The notes beneath the pieces were generated by a model. The model was not told where the DNA came from. It worked only from the letters and a program-made list of their open reading frames with translations, and did not search any database. This document shows, one piece after another, positions 15,301 through 27,300 of a DNA stretch of 64,000 nucleotides. The translations under genes were made by a program, and so were the position numbers. This stretch comes from Oncomelania hupensis (Eukaryota; Mollusca; Gastropoda; Littorinimorpha; Pomatiopsidae), in assembly GCA_036898135.1 (NCBI GenBank), contig CM072513.1, positions 86,393,008 through 86,457,007 on the forward strand, given 5' to 3'. The number at the start of each line of letters is the position of its first letter. Within the stretch, counting starts at the first letter, position 1.

Positions 15301-18300
15301 CATCTGTAAATCACCTTGGCTCAACGAATCTTACCCAGTCATCCAACCCAATGTCATGAGTATGTTTTTTGTTGTTTCAGAATATCGTTTTGCGTCATCT
15401 GAATGTTCTTCTGGGCTACAACCAGACTGAGAAATCCTTCAGCGTTCCGCCTTTCAAACTGAGGTGATGATTATTTTCTGACTGTTTTACCATATGTTAC
15501 ATTTTGCAGCTGACGTATTTGTGGGTTTGTTACTTGGCGTTTGTGTGTGTGAGAGAGACTTTGTGTGTGCAAATATCTGCTACAACCAAAAACGTCAGAA
15601 GTACATGCCTTTTTGCGTAATACAGTAAACGATGCAGGATTGTGAACAGAAGTCATACAGGGTGGAGAACTTTCCGCGAATCCGCGGATTTCCGCGGAAG
15701 GCATTTGCATTTCCGAGAAAAAAATATTGAGTTCCGAGTGTGAGAAGCTGAGGGGCTACCCTTTATTGGGCATAGCGGCCAAAAGCGGCCGAAGTTCTAA
15801 ACAGGCAAAACGTCCAAAAGCGTCCGTATCAACCATGTGGTTATATTCTCGCGTTGTTTGAAAGATTGCGAGACTTCTGGCAATTGACTTCCGGTTTTCC
15901 TGTTGTGAAATGCGTTCGTTTTTTCGATTTTTTTTCCAAATTTTCTTGTGTGTGTGTTTAAAATGGATGGTTTGGATTCTTCGACTGATGAAGGGGAGTT
16001 TACAGGCTTCCATTTATTAGACATTAAAGTGAGAGAAATGGACTTGGAGTCGGAGGAAGAGATCGGTCCTGACATTAGAGTTAGACAATTAGTGTCAGTA
16101 GTGTGCATGTATGATCTTTCAGACTGGCATGAAAGTGCACTGAAGAAGAGGAGGGGGCTTGTTTGGCCTTTTTAAAGCTTTTTTTTTTGTATACACATGG
16201 AGTAATAAAAAAACAAGACATGACAAGAGAAGTATAAAAATGTAGATAATCAAAAGAGAATTTATTTCTGTTCATTTTGCATTTTATTTCATTTAAATCT
16301 ATACACTAGTCACTAATACCTAAGATGTGGTGTTTTTACTAACGTACCCCTAAATATCTCTAAAATTATAAAAATTCTTGCCTTTTTACAGCTAAAAAAT
16401 AGACAAACGTGTGCCCAGTAAAATTGGAAATGTGGAGTTTGTGTGTAACAGTGGTGGACCTCAAACTTTGTTAGGCCTACAAATCATGTTTGGTTGTTGT
16501 TTCTATTGATGTTTACTTTGTGCTTTTTGAATTCAGGAGAGGCCCTAAATTACTTTCAAAATTGCCTAAATTCATTTTCTTCCAGGGGGCGAATACCGGG
16601 GCTTGGCCCCTGGGCCCCGGCCGGATTTCAGAGATTTCTTGATTCAGTTGTTCTCCACCCTGGACTCATAGTTTTGGTGGCTGGCTCTTTAGGGTTAATG
16701 CACAAGTAGTTTGTGTTTGGATTTCAGCTCTTTTGACTAATCATGGTGTCTGAGAAAAGTGTGGCTGGGTACCTGTCAACCAGTGTCATCATCAGCTTTA
16801 GAAGGGAGATGATAAGATTGAGGGTGGGGTGGCGTAATAGACCAACTGTGCTGTGTTCATTACTACATTGTTAAAGTTAACGCTTTGTCTTTGAATTGTT
16901 ATCCAAATGTGTGTTAAAATGCTTGTATGATTATGTGTTTGTTTGTTTATAAGTAGGTGTGTCGTTGTGTATGCACATGTACGGAGTTGTCTGCTACAGT
17001 TGTATTTTGGACTTTTCTGTCCTCTAAACTTGTTCTACATATTATTTATTTGGTGTTTTGTAGGTCCTCTGCTGTATTCAATGCATTTCTCAGTGGAGTT
17101 CCATTTGTAAGTAGATCTGTCTCCTTGTTATCATTTAGACATTGCAACACATCTTCATCTTGTTCACATCTTAACCCAGTGACATTTTTGGAAGAACTAG
17201 CTGCTAATTCCACAGTGTGACCATTTAAAGCGGATCTTGCCTATATTTGTTTAGCAGATATAAGTAGTCACGTTTGTGGTACCTCTGTAAGTACAATTAT
17301 TTTGTATGGTCATGACAGCCGACAACTGTCTCTATAACGCAGTTACAGATACCCGAATGTAAACGCCCGCGATGAAATGCTAAATCGGATGTCAGGGCTT
17401 TCCCATTTGTGTGTAGAGAAGGGGATCAAGTTGTGTGGAATGTGTGCAGTCTGTGGTGTGGAATATGTGCAGTCTGTGGTGTGGAATATGTGCAGTCTGT
17501 GGTGTGGAATGTGTGCAGTTTTTGGTGTGGAATGTGTGCAGTCTGTGGCATGGAATGTGTGCAGTCTGTGGTGTAGAATGTGTGCAGTCTGTGTGGAATG
17601 TGTGCAGTCTGTGTGGAATGTGTGCAGTCTGTGTGGAATGTGTGCAGTCTGTGTGGAATGTGTGCAGTCTGTGTGGAATGTGTGCAGTCTGTGGCATGGA
17701 ATGTGTGCAGTCTGTGGCATGGAATGTGTGCAGTCTGTGTGGAATGTGTGCAGTCTGTGGGTGTGGAATGTGTGCAGTCTGTGGTGTGGTGTGGAATGTG
17801 TGCAGTCACCCCTTGGGGTCATGAGCAATCTTGCCACTGTAGATTGTTCAAACCTATAAAGGGAAAAGGGAAAGCCCCAGTTGAAAACCTGTCTTTCCTT
17901 TGTAGGCAAGACAGATTCACTGCGGCAACAGTACCCCGTTGGAGTGCCCGGGGTTTTCAGTATAAATAGTATCCCCACTTTCTGGAAATTTAGTGCTTTA
18001 AATTCCCACTGTCGCTGTCTTCCTCATTTACTCTTTCCCATTTCTGCTCTGTCCTATCACTCTGCTATACTATCTTCTTCTGCGCTAGATCAATGACCTA
18101 CCTTTTTTCTTGAAAACTCTTCCTGGACAAGACTCCTTGTTTGTGTATGAGGTCTGTTGGATCAGCTTGGGAGTGTTGGACGCTTTCTGCCGGGTGGTCA
18201 CTAGGGCTTCCTATGATTGTATTATTTAGCACTATAGGCATTTTATATGTATGTGTTTTGTTGATGATTTATAATGATGTTTGTATTCTATTTTGTTTTT

Positions 18301-21300
18301 GTAACCGGGGGTTCTAGTAGTTGGGGTAAAGCCTCAGCCGTCCCCTGCGTGGGATGTCTTTATTGTAAAGTGACTGGCCGGTTGAGGGCATTAAATTTTC
18401 CCACTAGGGTTGTTTCGGCAGATCTTTTATGCGGATTGGGGGTTGTCCGGTCCTGATTTGGCTCGGCAGAGTCCGCTGGACCTAAAGCAACAATCAATCA
18501 ATCAATCAATGTGTGCAGTCTGTGGTGTGGAATGTGTGCAGTCTGGTGTGGAATGTGTGCAGTCTGTGGTGTGGAATGTGTGCAGTCTGTGGTGTGGAAT
18601 GTGTGTGGTGTGGAATGTGTGTGGTGTGGAATGTGTGCAGTCTGTGGTGTGGAATGTGTGCAGTCTGTGGTGTGGAATGTGTGTGGTGTGGAATGTGTGT
18701 GGTGTGGAATGTGTGCAGTCTGTGGTGTGGAATGTGTGTGGTGTGAAATGTGTGCAGTCTGTGGGTGTGGAATTTCATCGGGTCATAAAATATGGTATTC
18801 GCATGCACTGACAGCTATTACATAAGGCAGTAGATCAATTCATACTTGTAGAATGTTTCAGCAAGATCCTGTTTCTACACGTGTAACTACTAGTGCTGGT
18901 AAAACAATGTTTCCAGAGAAAAGTTGCATATCTAAGTTCACAATTAATTTTTTTTTAAAATCTAATTTCTATTTGTATTTGAAGTTTAAAAAAAAAATCT
19001 TTTAAGTAAAGTAGTGACTGTTGTAGGTTCTGGATCGTAACTTCAAGCTGGGCAACACCATTCTGCCCATCACACTGCTGCTTCTGCAGTACTGCCCCTC
19101 ACCACAGCGCTACGCCTCGGACTACCAACCACCCAACTACACCCTGTGGTACCTGGAGCCTCACACACGCCTGTCCTGGCTCAGAGGCCTGCTGGTTATT
19201 CTGTACAAGGTAGGGCCTGCTGGTTATTCTGTACAAGGTAGGGCCTGCTGGTTATTCTGTACAAGGTAGGGCCTGCTGGTTATTCTGTACAAGGTAGGGC
19301 CTGCTGGTTATTCTGTACAAGGTAGGGCCCGCCGCTACAGAGTGGTTGAAAAGTACCTCCCTATTGCACAGCGCTTGTGACGTTTTTGTCAACAGGACTG
19401 CATTCGCATGAAACAACGTGCCCCACGAGCCTGACAAATGGAAAAATCAACAAAGCAGACCACAATGGGCTATCGCCTGACGCTTCAGCTCTGTGATCGC
19501 GCCCTTTTGTGTGGAAATATTTTATGCGCTTAGGACATTATCTGTGAAAGTCTGTGCGATGGAATGCACTCATGCGTGGACAGAGTGGAAGCTGGGTTTA
19601 TTACTAAGCACAGTCCAAGTGGACTGCGCAGGATCTTCAAACAATGGACATGGGAGACCAAAGGTGTGTGTACAACACAAGTGGTAAAGGTGTGTGTACA
19701 ACACAAGTGGTAAAGGTGTGTGTACAACACAAGTGGTAAAGGTGTGTGTACAACACAAGTGGTAAAGGTGTGTGTACAACACAAGTGGTAAAGGTGTGTG
19801 TACAACACAAGTGGTAAAGGTGTGTGTACAACACAAGTGGTAAAGGTGTGTGTACAACACAAGTGATAAAGGTGTGTGTACAACACAAGTGGTAAAGGTG
19901 TGTGTACAACACAAGTGGTAAAGGTGTGTGTACAACACAAGTGGTAAAGGTGTGTGTACAACACAAGTGGTAAAGGTGTGTGTACAACACAAGTGATAAA
20001 GGTGTGTGGCCTACAGAGAGGGGACTGCAGTGTATTGACAGCGGCTTGCATCCAATCCTTGTTAGGGGCTGTCCACTGTGGAATGATGGGAAAGTTCTAA
20101 ACATCATAAGTAAACAGTTTTTAAAACCTTTTGCGATAGTAAAAAAAGGCCCTTGATAAACTGTAGGTCTCCAACATGTCAGCACCAGGCTTTGTTCAGG
20201 GAGTGTTTCGGATTATACTGGAACCCGAAATAATGCACAGCAGATTAAAAATGGTCTCAAAACAGGCGAAAAGCATCATCAACCGTTTTAAAAGCCCACT
20301 CTTATAATGACTCAGCTGTATGTACAAATAGATTAATGTAACATAATAATAAATAAATAAATAATAATAATATTAGGCAGCACAACTTGCCATCTTCAAA
20401 CCTACGCACATAACTTTTATGAATACTAATAATTATAATACTGGAGGCTATACGCTCCTTATTCCTAAATCAGACTCAAAGTGCGGCGATGTGTAACCCA
20501 CGTACATGCTCACATGTTACAGACATTCACCACTTAAACATTTGGTGTAAAGGCAAGTCGCTATTAGAAGATGGAAAGGAGATCAAAATGTTTATTTGTG
20601 ACATTTTTGACTGACTGCGTCTAATACCATTATTAAAGGGATGGAGGATACCGGAGTACCTGGAGAAAACCCTCTGTGACCCGAAAATCTCCTACCTAAG
20701 TCACATAAGTTCGTCCTCTGTGGGATGTAGGGAAAGTTCATTTCCTAAATTCAGCTCAATGAACATTTAACTAATAATGATGGTGTATTATTTTGGTGGT
20801 AATTTCAGTACCAGATCAGCACGTCCCCAGTGTCGGCCATCATTCAGACCCTGGTACAGCTGGTGATCAACACTGTGGAAGCCCAGCACCACCGCTGTCG
20901 CAAAACCGATGATGGGTTCCCCTTACCCCCTCCTACACCACACAGAAGTAAAGGTACACCCTTTGATTTCATCATAATCATCATCATTATCATTATCATT
21001 ATCATTATTTATTTTAGAAAGCACAAATCCAAACTGAAAGTCTGCTATATGCACTCACACGCACCCACACATACAATGCACTCACAAAGATAAATAGTTA
21101 TGACATAATAATAATAACAATAATAATAATAATGCAGGATGCTATTATTCGCTTTTCCTTCCATCGAACCCCAAACCCTAAATGCGGCTATCTGAAAATA
21201 TGGCTATTACACAAAGGAGAAAAGAAATCAATCTTTAGCTTTGAAATGTAGATTGACTGCATCCAATACTATTATTGAAGGGAGGGGGGATCAATCTTTA

Positions 21301-24300
21301 ATTTTGAAATGTAGTTTGACTGCATCCAATACTATTATGAGAGGGGGGGGGAGGGGGAACTAGCTGGAGTACCCGGAGAAGACTCACTGTCCTGAAAAGC
21401 CTGGTACTTAGTCAATTTTGTCCCACCACCTTCAGCATAGCAAAGCAGCTTACTATCAACTGTGCTAGCACGCCACCCCAATTTTTTACTTTAGCACATC
21501 TTACTTTCCTTTAGTCTTGATGTCCATCAGTAGTATGATGTTGATGTGTAGTGCACTGAACTTCCATGTCACAAAGTCATGCTCAGTGTATATAAATAGT
21601 GTCTCAGCCATCCCACATTTTAACAAATCTATTTATTTATTTATTAATTTTTCTTCTATTTGTCTATCTCTGTCTGTATGTCTATCTATCATAAAAAGAA
21701 AAAGTAGTTAGGACACACCCTCATGTTTGAAGAAATTACGCAAAAAGCACTAGGGTTAAACAATATTATTATTGTGAGGGACTGCCAACATAATGGGCTA
21801 GGGTTAAACAATATTATTATTGTGAGGGACTGCCAACATAATGGGCTAGGGTTAAGCAATATTATTGTGAGGGACTGCCAACATAATGGGCTAGGGTTAA
21901 GCAATATTATTATTGTGAGGGACTGCCAACATAATGGGCTAGGGTTAAGCAATATTATTGTGTGGGACTGCCAGCAAAATGGGCTAGGGTTAAACAATAT
22001 TATTATTGTGAGGGACTGCCAACATAATGGGCTAGGGTTAAGCAATATTATTATTGTGAGGGACTGCCAACATAATGGGCTAGGGTTAAGCAATATTATT
22101 AATGTGAGGGACTGCCAACATAATGGGCTTGGGTTAAGCAATATTATTGTGAGGGACTGCCAACATAATGGGCTAGGGTTAAGCAATATTATTATTGTGA
22201 GGGACTGACAACATAATGGGCTAGGGTTAAGCAATATTATTATTGTGAGGGACTGCCAACATAATGGGGAAATAAAAGGGAAGACAGAAGAAAAAAATCA
22301 CCACCATTCACCCAGTCGGTTTTGGGTACCTAATTGTATATAACTCAGCGATGGAAGAAAAGCTGGGAACCACCTTCACAAAGTTGGCCTAGAGAAATGG
22401 GAAGACTATCCTACTCTCCAATATTGACTGACAGCCTACTAGAAATCAAACTGGTATCTTAAGAAGGTTGTGACGTGGTCAAACGGCTTGAAGAACAGAG
22501 ACACAACCTGGCCTCGGGGAGAAAACTCCTTCAGTAAACTAAGATGTTGAAGATAGGTAAAAAAAATTTCCGTCGAGGAATCCTGAAAAAATGAGTTGAA
22601 ATCCGAAAAGAAATGAGGAACACACATACAAGCACACACCACATGTTACTAGAAACCTTTATCTCACCACACCTTGTTGCCAATAGTTGCACAAGTAGCC
22701 TAAATCTGTGCTGTGTTGTTGTACAGCGGACCTGAGCAAGATGTCCATCAGCGATCTGGAGAATATCCAGGAGACGGAGACACCACCCCAAAGTCCCTCC
22801 AGCTCCAAACAGGGCGGGGAGGACCAGGCCACCGTCCATGTGCGCTCTCCCCCTGCTGCCAGCGCTGTGCGCTACATCAAGGTCAGTGCCATCTTAGGTC
22901 AAGGTCAGTTTCAGGGGTCAAGGCCAGTGCTGAGGGTTAGTGACAAGTTAATGATCTCGAGTCGAGGTCAAATTGGTGCGATTGTTAGGTCATCAAGAGA
23001 CTTGCGTCAGAAAAATAGAAAATGGTCGTAATAATAAGCACAAATATCAACAGTATGTTGACTCCATAGACTTCTACCTCAGGAATGACATAAAAAGGGT
23101 CATTACAGAAAGGCAGCCCTTTGTTAGAAAAATCTGTCCTCTTTGTTGAGATTCGAAACTAGGGTCCCTAGAGTGCCAGGTGAATGTTCTACTGTTGATC
23201 CAAACTGTTACCCCAGTGTGACCAGCTACAACTATAACTGGGTCTCTAGCAAGCTAGGTGAATGTTCTACCGTTGATCCACACTGTTACCCCAGTGTGAC
23301 CATCTACAACTATAACTGGGTCTCTAGCAAGCTAGGTGAATGTTCTACCGTTGATCCACACTGTTACCCCAGTGTGACCAGCTACAACTATAACTGGGTC
23401 TCTAGCAAGCTAGGTGAATGTTCTACCGTTGATCCACACTGTTACCCCAGTGTGACCAGCTATAACTATATCTGGGTCTCTAGCAAGCTAGGTGAATGTT
23501 CTACCGTTGATGCACACTGTTACCCCAGTGTGACCAGCTATAACTATAACTGGGTCTCTAGCAAGCTAGGTGAATGTTCTACCGTTGATCCACACTGTTA
23601 CCCCAGTGTGACCAGCTACAACTATAACTGGGTCTCTAGCAAGCTAGGTGAATGTTCTACCATTGATCCACACTGTTACCCAGTGTGACCAGCTACAACT
23701 ATAACTCGGTGATTAATTTCACATACTATACCATGACTCACAAATGCAATGTTATAGGCGTTGCTAGGTAAGTGCCCATCAAAATGGAAGTTAATTCCGA
23801 AAAACAACCATAGAGTTGCTTCCCTTGCACCACCAAATCCCGTGCGCCCCGTGCTACAGTGCCCACCTGCAGAGCTCACGGCGATAGCCACAAACCTCAG
23901 TTCTTTTTTGGCACTTGCTAGGCACGGTCGTGCCTACCTTTTGCTCTTATAGCTAAGCTCTGTGCTGTGCCTAGAGTATTTACTTGGCCTGAAGTATGTC
24001 ATTTTATGGCGCTTCTTCACAGCCACTTGGGACTGTGCTCTACGTGCTTGTCTTTTATTACACTTTTGTACTGCCCTTCAGCAGTAGGTTTTCAGGTTTG
24101 GGTAACTTCAACTTTTGTGATTGTTACTACCGTTTTGTGTTTTTGGTGGAAGCTAGACTTCTTCCCCCTTTGACTTATCTTCCCCCCCCCTCTCTCTCTC
24201 CCCCTCTACAGCCTGGTTTTGCTGCGTTTTGTACTTCACAGTTGTCCACTTTTAGGCCTTCTTCTTCTGGTTTTCGTCCGGTAGCGTCTTCGATGTCTGC

Positions 24301-27300
24301 ATCTTTCAAGGTTAGTGAAAGTGGTGGCGGTGGTGAGATGAGAGGTGGCGGTAGTGAGGTGAGAGATGGTGGTAGTGAGATGAGAGGTGGTGATAGTGAG
24401 ATGAGAGGTGGCGGTAGTGAGGTGAGAGATGGTGGTAGTGAGATGAGAGGTGGTGATAGTGAGATGAGAGGTGGTGATAGTGAGATGAGAGATGGTGGTA
24501 GTGAGATGAGAGGTGGTGATAGTGAGATGAGAGGTGGCGGTAGTGAGGTGAGAGATGGTGGTAGTGAGATGAGAGGTGGTGATAGTGAGATGAGAGGTGG
24601 TGATAGTGAGATGAGAGGTGGTGATAGTGAGATGAGAGATGGTGGTAGTGAGATGAGAGGTGGTGGTAGTGAGATGAGAGGTGGTGGTAGTGAGATGAGA
24701 GGTGGTGATAGTGAGATGAGAGGTGGTGGTGGTGAAGTGAGAGGTGGTGGTAGTGAGATGAGAGGTGGTGGTGGTGAAGTGAGAGGTGGTGATAGTGAGA
24801 TGAGAGGTGGTGATAGTGAGATGAGAGGTGGTGGTAGTGAGATGAGAGGTGGTGGTAGTGAGATGAGAGGTGGTGGTAGTGAGATGAGAGGTGGTGGTAG
24901 TGAGATGAGAGGTGGTGGTAGTGAGATGAGAGGTGGCGGTAGTTAGGTGAGAGGGGCTCCTTGGTCTTGCCAGAAGTGTCCTTGGAGCTGTTTCTGGTCG
25001 AGGTTATGACGAGAATCACACGGATAGTCACACTAGTTTAGGACCACTTCTGTTTTTTTCGGCAGGGACGCCCCAGCTCGGCTGGATCAGCTCCCTGCCG
25101 TAGCCTTCCCGCCTGTTTCCTCAAGGAGGATTCAGCCTGGGTCGGAACTTCTGGCTTATGTCGGGCTCGAGACTTTATGAGCACTGATTGCAGTGTTAAG
25201 TCCAGCTGCGACACAGGATGTGTTTCCGGTCTGGGGTCCCCAGCAATCTTCTTCCTTCCAACCTCCGATGTTTACCACTTCCGCTTCCGTTCGTGGGGCA
25301 GAGGCTCTGGTTTCCGGTACAGGAGGGTATGATGCATTCGTTACCTTTTTCCGGTTAGAGGATCAGCTCCCTGCCGTAGCCTTCCCGCCTGTTTTCTCAA
25401 GTAGGATTCAGCCTGGGTCGAGACTTCTCGCTTTTGTCGAGCTTGAGACCTTATGAGCACTGTTTGCAGTGTTAAGTCCAGCTGCGACATGGGATGTGTT
25501 TCCGGTCTGGGGTCCCTAGTGGCCTTGGTTTCCAGTTCATTCCAATCCTCTTCCTTCCATCCTCCGATGTTTACCACTTCCACTTCCGATCATGGGGCGG
25601 AGGCTCTGGTTTCTGGTATGGGACGGTACGATGCGTTCGTTACCTTCTTCCGTTTCCGGTTCGACAAAAGCCTTCTCAGTCCAGCCTCCTGTTTTTGCCA
25701 CTTCCCGGTTTTGGTCGTGGGCCAGGGGTTTTGGTTTCCGGTACGGATGGTACGATATGCTCGTTACTTGCTTCCATTTCCCGGTTTGACACAATTTGTC
25801 TCAGTCCAGCTTCCTGTTTTTGCCACTTTTAATTTCGGTCATGGAACAGGGGCTTTGGTTTCCGGTGCGGATGGTACGATGCGCTCGTTACTTACTTCTG
25901 TTTCCTGGTTTGACATAATTGTCTCAGTTCAGCTTCCTGTATATACCACTTACGGTTTCGATCGTGGATCAGGGTCTCTGGTATTCCGGTACGAATAGTA
26001 CGATGTGCTCGTTACTTACTTTTGTTTCCCAGTTGGGCATAATCTTTCTCAGTCCAGCTTCCTGTGTATGCCACTTCCGGTTTCGGTTATGGTTCAGGGG
26101 CTCTGGTTTCCGGTGCGGATGGTATGATGCGTTCGTTACCTACTTCCGTTTCAGGACAGCCTTTTCCGGTTTATGTCATGCTCATGCATATTCATGACCG
26201 GTTCAGCTCTCCGATTTCCACTATCTTTGGGAGTACTGGCTTCCGGATCGAGTGGAGTCCATGTTGTTGACCCTGCTTCCGTTTCTGGTTTCGCTGAGGC
26301 TGATTTACAGTCAGGACCCGGGGATTGTGGTCGCCTATTCGTCGTTATCAAGGCCTCAGGCAGTTGGCGTCCAGAATTAGTTCGGTTACTGTGAACCTTT
26401 TCGGCGGCGTGTCCGCTTCCGCATGCTAACTCCCGCATTGATAGTGGAGTCTCTGTGCTCAGGGATTGGGCAACCTCCCTGGGTCTTATAGACGCTTTTT
26501 CATGTGTCTATTTTTCCTCTTCGCAGACGTTGGCTTCCCTTCATCTGCTCTGATCAGAATTCTCATTTCAGAACCCCTCCCCTTCAGGCTGTTGCTCAGT
26601 CTGTGGGTGTTCAGGAGGATTGTCAAAGTACTCGCTGCTGTGGTTTGTGGGCTCGGTTTGCGGTTCTCAATTTCCTCGACTAGTTAGTCAAGGCGAGTGC
26701 TCACGTTCGCTGCCTCGAGCATACCAGTCTAGTCCTTTGGACACGGCATGGCATTTAAGAGTTCTCGGCTTGCCTTCACTAGTCTGAGTTGTCTCCGTCC
26801 CAGGTTTCGCATACCTGGGAGCGTCGTTCGACACTCTGGACTGGTCAGTCCGCTCGTTAGAGCATCAGTTCAGACGCCTCAGCCCTTCGCTTTTGCTTGG
26901 AGGTTCGTGAAGTCGTTTCAGCCAGTTTTGTGGCCTCCCTTTTTGGGGTCGTTCGATCCTAAGATTCATGCGTTTTTCGGCATTCCAGTGGACGTAGCCT
27001 TTGAACATGTTGGTTCAGTCTGGCTTCGTTTCTTGCCCGAGTTCCTAGCTTGAACCCTTTTCCCAGTGGACATTCCCCAGTGGGGTTTGTTCGTCCCCTC
27101 TTCCTTTTGTTGTTTCAATCGGTCCCAGTGGCAGCTAACTGTCCGGTTCCGGGCTCTTTGTGAGTGTTTGTATCACTCACCAGGGAAGAGAAGGTTGTTT
27201 CTCTCTCTGTCAGCCCAGGGTTTTCTAGAGATATAGCAAACCTATTCTAGAGAGGTGGATAGCAACAGTCATCTGTGCAGCATTCGTTCCATTATCTTAA

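Noticed and set aside
17343..17978. Overlapping open frames of 100-211 codons on both strands at 17.3-18.0 kb
   Set aside because: They follow a minisatellite whose unit length keeps frames open; the encoded proteins are simple His/Thr or Cys/Val repeats with no domain.
21745..22270. CRISPR-like regular repeats
   Set aside because: Units are directly tandem without unique spacers, and the context is an animal intron.
23143..23688. 181-codon open frame with a 26-residue repeat
   Set aside because: Arises from the 78-bp tRNA-like array; the + strand is antisense to the tRNA-like units and has no start context or splice link.
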